Shown here: in pieces, positions 8,808 through 17,161 of the stretch
Layout of the letters: each line of letters starts with the position of its first letter
How positions within the stretch are numbered: position 1 is the stretch's first letter
DNA from: UBA5543 sp964464965
Lineage (GTDB): Bacteria > Bacteroidota > Bacteroidia > Chitinophagales > Chitinophagaceae
Length of the DNA stretch: 64,000 bases
Assembly: GCA_964464965.1 (NCBI GenBank)
Contig: CAYXHM010000003.1
Coordinates: forward strand, 186,001 to 250,000
Direction: 5' to 3'
Notes under the pieces: model-generated
What the model saw: only the letters and a program-made list of their open reading frames with translations
Databases searched by the model: none
What the model was told of the DNA's origin: nothing
Program-made: the position numbers and the translations under genes

Positions 8808-10076
8808 ATGAAGAAAATATTTACACTTTTTTGCCTGCTGTATTCAGTCCAGGCTTATACGCAAACTACCAAAGTGCTGTTTATAGGCAACAGCTTTGTA
8901 GCATCAAACGATTTGCCGGGCATATTTAACGATATGGCCACGGCAGCAGGGTATAATGTACAGGTAATGGGCCATGCCCCTGGTGGGATATTCGTTGGGG
9001 ATACCCGCCAGGGCAACCAGGCCCATGCAAATAACCCTCTGACCTACGACATTATCCGCCAGGAGAAATGGGACTATGTGGTGATACAGGACAACCAGGG
9101 CTTTTATTCCTGGGATTATGGATGGTTCCCCCCGGTAGCCGATGAGGTGAACAGCCACAGGAAATTACGCGATTCAGCCATTGCCAATAACCCCTGCGCA
9201 AGGGTGGTATTATTCTCTGGTTGGTGCTTTAAAAATGGCTGGCAGGGTTCACCGCCCACATTCGCTACGGGCAGTGATATGAACCAGCGGGTATATGAGA
9301 ACTATTGTTTCATGAACAAGAGCCTGAACGAAATAGTTACGCCCATCAGCATATCCTGGAACAGGATAATAAAAGATCTCCCTAATATGGATCTATGGTC
9401 GCCCGACGAGGCACATCCTTCCTACGAAGGCAGCTACCTGGCAGCGGCCACTATTTTTGCCTCTATATTTAAAACCAGCCCCGAACTGGCTATGTTCAAC
9501 GGTCATATTGATTCTGCCGACGCAAGGCATATGCGCAAAACAGCATACCAGGTAGTAATAGATAGCCTGCAGCCAACTAACCTTGCTAAATATGTTATTG
9601 CGTTAAAACAGAACCATACAAAATTGAAAGCAGACGCAGGTTATACCGGCTATCAGTGGTATAGAAACGATACATTGGTAACAACCACACAGGCAGATTC
9701 GCTGGTTATAGATACCATACCTGCGTGTTACCGTGTTGTAGCTATAGACAACAAGGGCTGTACACAGCGTTCCGTACAAAACTGTGTTACATTTAAGCCG
9801 AAACCCGGCGCTGTTCATAATATACAAGGACAGGCGGCTACGGTGTACCCCAACCCAAATGCCGGTACGTTCAATGTAGTACTGTCAGAACCATCTGCAC
9901 ATGTTGCTATAGAATTGTACAACCTTACAGGTAGTACGGTGTATAGCAAGAGCTTTGAAGGTACCAGGGGAAATGTATATAAAAATGAAATGCCGGGGAT
10001 AGCAGGTGGTATATATCTCTTGAAAATAAAAACAGATACAGGTATGTTATCTTTGCGCTTGCACGTTGAAAAATAA
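8808..10076 (+). CDS. Secreted SGNH/GDSL-type hydrolase with T9SS sorting domain
   Basis: The protein has 422 aa. It has a signal peptide (about 1-19), then an SGNH-hydrolase-like domain with the nucleophile in FIGNSF (Ser29) and the catalytic pair in SPDEAHPS (Asp200, His203). After a beta-rich spacer (about 260-345) comes a type IX secretion sorting domain (YPNPNAGTFNVVL then GGIYLLKI). The family includes esterases and carbohydrate acetylesterases; the substrate is unknown. It is monocistronic and followed by a stem-loop terminator. Secretion to the cell surface through T9SS is inferred from the C-terminal domain. Confidence 0.85.
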   Translation: MKKIFTLFCLLYSVQAYTQTTKVLFIGNSFVASNDLPGIFNDMATAAGYNVQVMGHAPGGIFVGDTRQGNQAHANNPLTYDIIRQEKWDYVVIQDNQGFYSWDYGWFPPVADEVNSHRKLRDSAIANNPCARVVLFSGWCFKNGWQGSPPTFATGSDMNQRVYENYCFMNKSLNEIVTPISISWNRIIKDLPNMDLWSPDEAHPSYEGSYLAAATIFASIFKTSPELAMFNGHIDSADARHMRKTAYQVVIDSLQPTNLAKYVIALKQNHTKLKADAGYTGYQWYRNDTLVTTTQADSLVIDTIPACYRVVAIDNKGCTQRSVQNCVTFKPKPGAVHNIQGQAATVYPNPNAGTFNVVLSEPSAHVAIELYNLTGSTVYSKSFEGTRGNVYKNEMPGIAGGIYLLKIKTDTGMLSLRLHVEK

Positions 10077-10099
10077 CATCAAAATTACGTATATTTGCA

Positions 10100-10142
10100 T
10101 AATAGAGTCACTGCTTTACAGTGGCTCTATTATGTTCTTTTT
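10100..10142 (+). terminator. Rho-independent terminator after the SGNH hydrolase gene
   Basis: Arms TAATAGAGTCACTG (10100-10113) and CAGTGGCTCTATTA (10119-10132) pair over 14 positions with one G-U, with a 5-base loop, followed by TGTTCTTTTTT. A TATATTTG box (10090-10097) sits directly upstream of the stem; see the findings. Confidence 0.82.
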
Positions 10143-10395
10143 AAAGCCTTATTTCTGATAGATTATCCCGTTTTTGTATGTGGCTCTTTAAAACGCAGCT
10201 GCTTTCTGCAACAAATTAAAACAAATACGGTGGGGGAGTATTTACAGATGGTTTTATGATAATGCTGTGAAATAAAAACGAATAAAACTGCAACAAATCG
10301 CAACAAATAGTTGTGGTGAAGTGCAGAGAATTACAACAAATCGCAACAATTGCAGAAGCTTATATGGATAATGAGTAAGTTGTGAAAGAGTGTAT
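10143..10395. other. AT-rich convergent intergenic region with repeated CAACAAA motifs
   Basis: This stretch lies between two convergent genes. It holds no convincing ORF. It contains CAACAAATCGCAACAA twice (10291-10306 and 10334-10349) and a degenerate copy at 10209-10224. A one-mismatch copy in inverted orientation lies at 42284-42299. No RNA gene was recognised. Confidence 0.6.
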
Positions 10396-11727
10396 TTAGG
10401 TGTCATTCTTTCTCAGCATATCCAGTACACCTTCTTTTTGCAGTATGCGGTAGCCTATCCTGTCCTGCGATATGCCTTCTTTCAGTTCATACTCGAAATA
10501 GAAGTTGTCGTCATCTGTCATTTTTGTAACGAAGTAGGCAAACAACAGGTCTTTGCGGGGTGTAAAGTTTTTTGCCACCTCGTACAGGTGGGTAGAAAGT
10601 ATTTTAAGGTGGTTAGGACGGTTCAGCAATCCCTCTACCACGGCGCGGGTACATTCATAGGCATCGTGCACGTTAGTGCCTTTAAACAATTCGTCCATCA
10701 GCACCAGGTGCGGTTCAGGCTGCAGTAGCTTTTCTGCCGTCTGCTTCATGCGTTTTACCTCTGCCAGGAAGTAACTCTCGCCCTTCAGCAGGTCGTCTTC
10801 CACATGCATATTGGTAATAATACCTTTGAAGAAGCTGATGCGCAATGCTGCTGCGGGTACGCCCATGCCCAGGTGTGCCAACAGCGCAGCTACACCTATA
10901 GAGCGCATAAAGGTGGTCTTGCCGGACATGTTGGCTCCGGTTAGTAACAGGAAATTCTGTTCTGTATTAAAACTGATGTCATAGGGCTTTGGCTGGCTGA
11001 GCAAGGGATGAATAAGGCCCTTGGCAATAAAACAAAGTGGCGTGGCAGGTTCCAGTCGGGGGAATGTCCAACCGTGTGTGGTGGTAGCTTTGCCCATCGA
11101 CTGCCAGGCATCCAGCCGTGCATAGCTGTTCATAAGCCTGTACACGCGGTTTTTCATATCCCGGCGCGCATGGTAGGCCAGTTTTGCCTGGTCTTTAAAT
11201 GTGGTCGTCTTTGTAACCGCAATTATATCATCGGTAAGCCTGTAGTCCAGCTCCGCCCGTATAGCTTTTAGTTCATGTTGTAATAAAGCCGGTACATCGT
11301 CCTGTTGCAGTATTTCTGAAAGCTCCCTGCAGCCTTTTAAAAAATCGGACAAATGTGATAAGGAGAACTGTGTAAAAAAGTATTCATCTTTATTAAACAG
11401 CTTCTGTATGGTTTCACCCAGCAGCCCAGCTATCATACCGGTTGGCGGTGTGGTCACATGGTCGGCCGACTCAAAAAACTTATCCAGCATCACCAGGGTA
11501 CCGTTCGTAATAACAGTGGGCCATTTGCCGGGGTGCATTGTCCAGAAGCGTATAGCATGTTGCATCTGCACCAGGCTCTCGTAGCTGTCAGGTGGCTGCT
11601 TTATGTGTTTGTACAGGTGTTCTTTCCCCGCCATTGTGGTAGTAAAGTCCAGCAAGCCTGCTACACCGTCATTACCCCCGGCAGGGAAAATTGAAAGGTC
11701 TTTGAATGTTATGGCATCATTACGCAT
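10396..11727 (-). CDS. MutS-related protein (MutS core/domain V ATPase without mismatch-recognition domain)
   Basis: The protein has 443 aa. The C-terminal half is a MutS-type ABC ATPase: Walker A LLTGANMSGKTTFMRS, then FLAEVKRMKQTAEKLL, Walker B HLVLMDELFKGTN and the STHLYEVA His switch. The N-terminal half is helical, like the MutS core/lever. MutS domain I with its Phe-x-Glu mismatch wedge is absent and length is half that of MutS, so this is not the canonical repair protein. Related Bacteroidota proteins are annotated only as MutS-related. Its ATG overlaps the pyrC stop by one base (TAATG), which suggests translational coupling. Role in DNA metabolism is likely but unproven. Confidence 0.87.
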   Translation of the reverse strand: MRNDAITFKDLSIFPAGGNDGVAGLLDFTTTMAGKEHLYKHIKQPPDSYESLVQMQHAIRFWTMHPGKWPTVITNGTLVMLDKFFESADHVTTPPTGMIAGLLGETIQKLFNKDEYFFTQFSLSHLSDFLKGCRELSEILQQDDVPALLQHELKAIRAELDYRLTDDIIAVTKTTTFKDQAKLAYHARRDMKNRVYRLMNSYARLDAWQSMGKATTTHGWTFPRLEPATPLCFIAKGLIHPLLSQPKPYDISFNTEQNFLLLTGANMSGKTTFMRSIGVAALLAHLGMGVPAAALRISFFKGIITNMHVEDDLLKGESYFLAEVKRMKQTAEKLLQPEPHLVLMDELFKGTNVHDAYECTRAVVEGLLNRPNHLKILSTHLYEVAKNFTPRKDLLFAYFVTKMTDDDNFYFEYELKEGISQDRIGYRILQKEGVLDMLRKNDT

Positions 11728-13058
11728 TACCTGTCAAAAGAAAGCCTTTTGCCTCTAACGGCTTTGTTAATCTTTCCGTCATCAAGAGCAGGCTTACCAT
11801 TTACAAGTGTATAACGTATGTCCGCCGGCAATGTTTCGCCTTCCAGTGGAGACCAGCCACATTTATACAGGATGTTATCTTTGGTTACTTTGGTATTGCC
11901 ATTAAGGTTCACCAGCACTATGTCTGCATAATAACCCTCGCGTATATAACCACGTTCCGCCACCTGGAAGCATATTGCCGGTGCATGGCTCATTTTTTCC
12001 ACGACACGCTCCAGTGATATACGTCCTTCTTTTACATACTTCAACATCATCAGCAGGCTGTGCTGTACCAATGGTAACCCTGATGGAGATTGCGGGTAAG
12101 GTTGCTGTTTCTCTTCCCATGTATGTGGCGCGTGGTCTGTAGCTATTACATCCAGCCTGTCATCCAGCAGCGCCTTCCATAGGGCTTCTTTATGTTCGGC
12201 CGATTTTATAGCGGGGTTGCATTGTATCTGCGTACCCAGCCTTGCATAATCATCCGCCGTAAAATGCAGGTGGTGTACACATACTTCAGCCGTTATCTTC
12301 TTTTCCTTCAGTGGGAACATGTTGGTAAACAACTGCAACTCTTTAGCAGTGCTGATGTGTAAGATATGCAGCCGCGTACGGTGTTTGTTGGCCAGTTGTA
12401 CTGCCAGCAGGGAGCTTTCGTAGCAGGCATCCACGTTGCGTATCATAGGGTGATAAGAGACGTTGTCCGCCCCGCTGAACTTCAGTTTGTTCGCTTCAAT
12501 AATACGTTCATCTTCGCAATGTGTGGCTATCAGCAGTTCAGATTCGGAGAAGATCCTGTTCAGGGTCATGTGGTTATCTACCAGCATGCTGCCCGTGCTG
12601 GAGCCCATGAATATCTTAACACCGCATACGTCTTTCTTTTTGTCGTTGGTCTTCAGTACTTCATCAGCATTGTCGTTAGACACACCCATGTAGAAGGAGT
12701 AGTTGGCTGCAGATGTGTAATTGGCCATCTTGTACTTTTCCTCCAGTAATGTTTGAGTAAGTGCCGCAGGCCTTGTATTGGGCATTTCCATAAAAGAGGT
12801 AACACCACCTGCCACAGCCGCCATTGATTCAGTTTCTATCGTAGCCTTATGTTTCAACCCCGGGTCGCGAAAATGTACCTGGTCGTCTATAACCCCGGGT
12901 AGCAGGTGCAACCCCTCAGCGTTTATTTCCCTGGCACGGGCAGGTGTATCTATTATACCACCTATTTTAGCAATACGGCCATCTGTAATCAGGACGTCGC
13001 CCTGCGTCTGCCGCCCCTCGTTTACAATTGTCGCGTTCTTTATTAAAACCGTTTCCAT
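11727..13058 (-). CDS. pyrC: Dihydroorotase (pyrimidine biosynthesis)
   Basis: This amidohydrolase closes carbamoyl-aspartate to dihydroorotate, the third step of UMP synthesis. The 443-aa protein has the N-terminal strand domain, PGVIDDQVHFRDPG (first metal motif), the carboxylated-Lys region GVKIFMGSSTGSM, IATHCEDE, HILHISTAKE, and the catalytic Asp in IATDHAPH. The usual HxH of the first motif reads QVH here, which I recall as common to Bacteroidota dihydroorotases. It is the first gene of a two-gene unit with the MutS-like gene. A less likely alternative is another dihydropyrimidinase-like amidohydrolase. Confidence 0.93.
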   Translation of the reverse strand: METVLIKNATIVNEGRQTQGDVLITDGRIAKIGGIIDTPARAREINAEGLHLLPGVIDDQVHFRDPGLKHKATIETESMAAVAGGVTSFMEMPNTRPAALTQTLLEEKYKMANYTSAANYSFYMGVSNDNADEVLKTNDKKKDVCGVKIFMGSSTGSMLVDNHMTLNRIFSESELLIATHCEDERIIEANKLKFSGADNVSYHPMIRNVDACYESSLLAVQLANKHRTRLHILHISTAKELQLFTNMFPLKEKKITAEVCVHHLHFTADDYARLGTQIQCNPAIKSAEHKEALWKALLDDRLDVIATDHAPHTWEEKQQPYPQSPSGLPLVQHSLLMMLKYVKEGRISLERVVEKMSHAPAICFQVAERGYIREGYYADIVLVNLNGNTKVTKDNILYKCGWSPLEGETLPADIRYTLVNGKPALDDGKINKAVRGKRLSFDR

Positions 13059-13085
13059 ACTACTAGAATAACTGATTTATAACCC

Positions 13086-13093
13086 TATTTTTG
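13086..13093 (+). promoter_or_regulatory. Promoter -7 box TATTTTTG
   Basis: The box fits TAnnTTTG 38 bases before the ATG of the outer-membrane barrel gene. No clear -33 element is visible. Confidence 0.45.
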
Positions 13094-13131
13094 TAACAAT
13101 ATTAACGCATACGTGCCGGAAATCACATTAT

Positions 13132-14814
13132 ATGTTCAAAAAAGCACTGCCACTTGCCTGCGCTGTACTGATATTTTCTTTTATTGCAACTGCCCAGACT
13201 ACTTATCTGCAATTAGGTCATGTTGACTATGAATTGCTGGACAGGCTGGAAACACGCTCAGGCAAACTCTCTGATGATTTGTTCCTGACGGCAAAACCTA
13301 CCTCCAGGAAATCTGCAGTAAAGTTCCTGACAGAAACACGGCAAGACGCGCGTGGTATTGGGTTGAGCAGTATAGACCGTTATAACATTGCACACATGAC
13401 ATCTGTAAGTGGCGAATGGGCCGATGAATCTGCAGGTGCTATTACATCAAAACATCCCATACTCAATACATTTTATAAAACCCAGGCTGACCTTATCTAT
13501 GTAAACAACGACAAGTTGTTCTTATCAGTCAATCCTGTAATAAGTGCAATAGGTATATCAGAACAGGGTAATGCAGACAAGCTGCTGTTTACCAGCAGCC
13601 GTGGTGTAGAAGCCCGTGCACGCATACTGGACAAAATAGGCATATACACCTACTTTACAGATAACCAGGAGCAGGTGCCTATGCACGTAGGTAACTGGAG
13701 TGATAGTTTTGATGCCGTACCGGGTGCTGATTACTTTAAAGGTATAGGCACTAATAAATATGATTACCTGCTGGCGAGAAGTTACATAGACTTTGCAGCA
13801 GTGAAGGACCATATCAATGTAACATTCGGATATGATAAACATTTTATAGGCGATGGTATGCGCAGCCTGTTCCTGAGCGATTTTTCAGCAGGTGCTACTT
13901 TCCTCAGGTTGAATACTAAAATATGGAAACTGAATTACCAGAACCTATACCTGGAGCTGAGGCCGCAATACACCCGTGGCCGCGATACCCGCCTTGCGCG
14001 CAAGTATGCCACCATGCACCATTTAAGTATCAATGCTTTTGATTGGCTGAATATAGGCATATTTGAGGCTGTTGTGTTCAACAGGAAAGACAGGTACGAA
14101 TTTGGCTACCTGAACCCCGTGATACTATACCGCCAGACAGAGCGTATGATGGGTAGCCCTGACAATGTGCTGATAGGCCTTAACTTTAAAGCTATTGCTT
14201 TGCGCCACATACAGCTATACGGCCAGTTCATTTTAGATGAGTTTACCTTTAGCGAACTGAAGGCAGGAAATGGCTATTGGGCCAACAAGTTTGGTGCGCA
14301 GGTAGGTGCTAAATACTTTGACGCATTTACTGTAAAGAACCTTGACCTGCAAGGTGAGTTAAACCTGGTGCGGCCATACATGTATTCTCACTATGATAGC
14401 TATGCCAACTACTCACATTATAATCAACCAATGGCCCACCCGCTGGGCGCAGGTTTTATAGAACTGCTGGGTGCTATACGCTACCAGCCTGTAAAAAACC
14501 TGTATGTCAACGCCAGGGCTATGTACTACGAGCAGGGTGTAGATAGCGCAGGTATGAATTTTGGGGGTAATATCTTCAGGGATTACGACAGCCGCGCCAG
14601 CAACTATGGCGTGAGCCTGGTAAACGGGGTGCGATCGCAGTGTGCTACTGCCAGCCTCAATGTATCTTACGAACTCAGGGAGAACCTTTTTATAGATGCG
14701 GGTGGTACTTACCGTAAACGTGCTTTTAGTGGCATCTTCCCTACAGAAACAACCACTTACTTTACAGCAGGCCTCAGGCTGAATATAGTTCAGCGCAATT
14801 ATGATTACTATTAG
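13132..14814 (+). CDS. Outer-membrane beta-barrel protein, Wzi/RemB-like
   Basis: The protein has 560 aa with a signal peptide (about 1-21, ending ATAQT). The rest is rich in amphipathic strands with aromatic girdles and ends with an aromatic residue (NYDYY), as outer-membrane barrels do. Segments such as RSYIDFA, FGYDKHFIGDGMRSLFLSDFS and YEFGYLNPVILYRQTERMMGSPDN resemble capsule-assembly Wzi-family and RemB-like barrel proteins of Bacteroidota. If so, it would help attach or export surface polysaccharide. This assignment comes from pattern recognition and needs a profile search. It lies alone, divergent from pyrC. Confidence 0.75.
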   Translation: MFKKALPLACAVLIFSFIATAQTTYLQLGHVDYELLDRLETRSGKLSDDLFLTAKPTSRKSAVKFLTETRQDARGIGLSSIDRYNIAHMTSVSGEWADESAGAITSKHPILNTFYKTQADLIYVNNDKLFLSVNPVISAIGISEQGNADKLLFTSSRGVEARARILDKIGIYTYFTDNQEQVPMHVGNWSDSFDAVPGADYFKGIGTNKYDYLLARSYIDFAAVKDHINVTFGYDKHFIGDGMRSLFLSDFSAGATFLRLNTKIWKLNYQNLYLELRPQYTRGRDTRLARKYATMHHLSINAFDWLNIGIFEAVVFNRKDRYEFGYLNPVILYRQTERMMGSPDNVLIGLNFKAIALRHIQLYGQFILDEFTFSELKAGNGYWANKFGAQVGAKYFDAFTVKNLDLQGELNLVRPYMYSHYDSYANYSHYNQPMAHPLGAGFIELLGAIRYQPVKNLYVNARAMYYEQGVDSAGMNFGGNIFRDYDSRASNYGVSLVNGVRSQCATASLNVSYELRENLFIDAGGTYRKRAFSGIFPTETTTYFTAGLRLNIVQRNYDYY

Positions 14815-14911
14815 GGCAGGTAAATAGTTGTATGATGGATATGTGCATGCCTGGTGGGTGAGTCCGTTGTAACGGAATGTTCGCCATATTGTTGTATTTT
14901 AGCGATAACAC

Positions 14912-17161
14912 ATGAATCATCTTCCTCATCTTATACAAGACCTTGCACTGGTGCTGGCTGTTGCCGGCCTTACTACGTTATTGTTCAAGCGGCTGAAGCA
15001 ACCGGTGGTGCTGGGCTATATATTGGCAGGATTGCTGGTGGGCCCTAAGCTGACCTTATTCCCGACCATTACAGAAATTGAGAACATCCAGATATGGGCG
15101 GAGATAGGCGTGATATTCCTGCTGTTTACCCTGGGTTTGGAATTCAGTTTTAAAAAGTTATTGCATATAGGTGGGCCTGCTTCTGTAACCGGGTTGATAG
15201 AGATATCTGCTATGCTGGTTGTGGGCTTTTTGCTCGGCAAGATATTAGGATGGCCTATTATGGATTGCATCTTCCTGGGAGGTATCTTATCTATTGCCTC
15301 TACTACCATCATCATACGCGCTTTTGACGAACTGAATGTAAAAGGGAAGAAGTTTGCCGAACTGGTATTCGGCATTCTTATTATAGAAGACCTTGTAGCG
15401 GTAGTGCTTATGGTATTGCTTTCTACCATCTCAGTCAGCCGTGAGTTTGCAGGCATGGAAATGCTCATGTCTATACTTAAGCTATTGTTCTTCCTGATGT
15501 TGTGGTTTGTGGCCGGTATATTCTTTATCCCGTCATTTTTAAGCAGGGTGCAAAAACACCTGAACGACGAAACCTTGCTGGTATTATCCATAGGTCTATG
15601 CCTGATAATGGTGATGGCCGCTTCTGCTGCAGGTTTTTCACCTGCCCTGGGGGCATTCATTATGGGTTCTATCCTGGCTGAAACCATACAGGCAGAACGT
15701 ATTGAGCATATCATCAAACCGGTAAAAGACCTGTTTGGTGCGGTATTCTTTGTATCTGTAGGTATGCTGATAGACCCGGCAATACTTGTGGATTATGCCG
15801 GGCCGATATTGTTAATTACAGTGGTGTTTGTATTCTTTAAAGTGCTGCATGTTACCATTGGTGCGGTTGTATCGGGCAGGCCATTGAAAACGGCCGTGTT
15901 CGCCGCAATGAGTATGGGGCAGATAGGCGAGTTCTCATTCATCATTGCTACACTTGGTGTTACACTGAAGGTAACCAGCAGTTATTTATACCCTATAGCC
16001 GTGGCGGTATCTGCTATTACTACTTTCTCCACACCGTATATGATTAAAATGGCAAATCCCCTGTATGGCTGGCTGGAACGGGTGCTGCCCGATAAATGGA
16101 AGAAGACCCTGGACAGGTATAGCACAGGCGCACAGACTATTAATGCTGCCGACGACTGGCAACTGGTATTGCGGTCTTTTCTTATGATATCAGTCTTTAC
16201 GCTTGTTATTTCTTCCGGCATTATCCTGTTATTCGTACAGCTTGTATATGATTACGTGATTATGAATGTTGACAGTCTTAACTGGGCTGCTGTTATTACC
16301 GTTACTGCTTGTCTTATAACGATATCTCCATTCTTATGGGCGCTGGTTATGCGCAAGCTGCAACCACAGGCTTTTGCAAATTTGTGGGCTAATAAACGGT
16401 ATCATGGCCCATTACTGCTGTTGCGTATGGTGCGTGTAGCGCTGGCGTTGGTTATTATAGGTGGGCTGTTCCTCGTCTTTTTGCCTACGCAGTACGCCCT
16501 TATTGCTACTGCCCTGCTGATAGGTGTTGTATTCTTCTTCGCCAGGAAGATACATGCGTTTTACCTGCAGCTTGAAACCAGGTTTTTCTACAATTTCAAC
16601 CATCGCGAAATGCTGGAAGCCAAAATAAACCGTAAGGAACTTGCCCCGTGGGATGCCCACATAGCGCAGTTTGTATTGCCTGCAGGTTCGCCATGTGCGG
16701 GTAAAACATTAGAAGAACTGGCTGTAAGGGAAAAGATAGGGGTGAATATAGCGATGATAAAACGAAGTGATGTGTACACCCTGCTAGCGCCATCGCGCTT
16801 TGAAAAAGTTTACCCCGGCGACAGGATGTTTGTAATAGGCACAGACGAGCAACTGGACGCGTTTAAGGAATATATACAACCGGAAACAGAGCAGCAAAAA
16901 CTGGAGGACCAACACGAGGTGGTGCTGAAGAAAATAAATATTACTGAAAGCATGTACCTGCTTGGGCAAAGCATACGCGAAAGCGGCATACGTGAAAAGA
17001 CCAATGGCCTGGTAGTAGGCATAGAGCGTGGAGGCCGCCGTGTGCTGAATCCCGAATCGACCACGGTTTTTGAAAATAATGATAAAGTATGGATAGTAGG
17101 GGATGCTGAATTAATAGATAGCCTGCAAAAAGACCTGCAAAAGCCGCAGCAGATAGCATGA
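14912..17161 (+). CDS. CPA2 cation:proton antiporter with two C-terminal TrkA-C (RCK_C) domains
   Basis: This inner-membrane monovalent cation/H+ antiporter has 749 aa, Kef/GerN-like. Residues 1-385 form the Na/H-exchanger domain of about 12 segments (VLGYILAGLLVGP, LLFTLGLEFSFKKL, LGAFIMGSILAET). Residues about 415-560 add a second membrane block of about four segments. The tail has two successive TrkA-C domains (about 590-655 and 670-745: VREKIGVNIAMIKR and GIREKTNGLVVGIERGG) but no NAD-binding RCK-N domain. Its stop overlaps the start of the next gene (ATGA). It probably serves K+ or Na+ and pH homeostasis. Confidence 0.9.
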   Translation: MNHLPHLIQDLALVLAVAGLTTLLFKRLKQPVVLGYILAGLLVGPKLTLFPTITEIENIQIWAEIGVIFLLFTLGLEFSFKKLLHIGGPASVTGLIEISAMLVVGFLLGKILGWPIMDCIFLGGILSIASTTIIIRAFDELNVKGKKFAELVFGILIIEDLVAVVLMVLLSTISVSREFAGMEMLMSILKLLFFLMLWFVAGIFFIPSFLSRVQKHLNDETLLVLSIGLCLIMVMAASAAGFSPALGAFIMGSILAETIQAERIEHIIKPVKDLFGAVFFVSVGMLIDPAILVDYAGPILLITVVFVFFKVLHVTIGAVVSGRPLKTAVFAAMSMGQIGEFSFIIATLGVTLKVTSSYLYPIAVAVSAITTFSTPYMIKMANPLYGWLERVLPDKWKKTLDRYSTGAQTINAADDWQLVLRSFLMISVFTLVISSGIILLFVQLVYDYVIMNVDSLNWAAVITVTACLITISPFLWALVMRKLQPQAFANLWANKRYHGPLLLLRMVRVALALVIIGGLFLVFLPTQYALIATALLIGVVFFFARKIHAFYLQLETRFFYNFNHREMLEAKINRKELAPWDAHIAQFVLPAGSPCAGKTLEELAVREKIGVNIAMIKRSDVYTLLAPSRFEKVYPGDRMFVIGTDEQLDAFKEYIQPETEQQKLEDQHEVVLKKINITESMYLLGQSIRESGIREKTNGLVVGIERGGRRVLNPESTTVFENNDKVWIVGDAELIDSLQKDLQKPQQIA

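Noticed and set aside
10209..10349. CRISPR array
   Set aside because: Only two exact 16-base copies and one weak copy occur, the spacing is irregular, and no cas gene is present in the window.
14863..14876. Palindrome TCCGTTGTAACGGA upstream of the antiporter gene
   Set aside because: The arms are only 6 bp, a length expected by chance, and it lies about 35 bases before the start without other signals.
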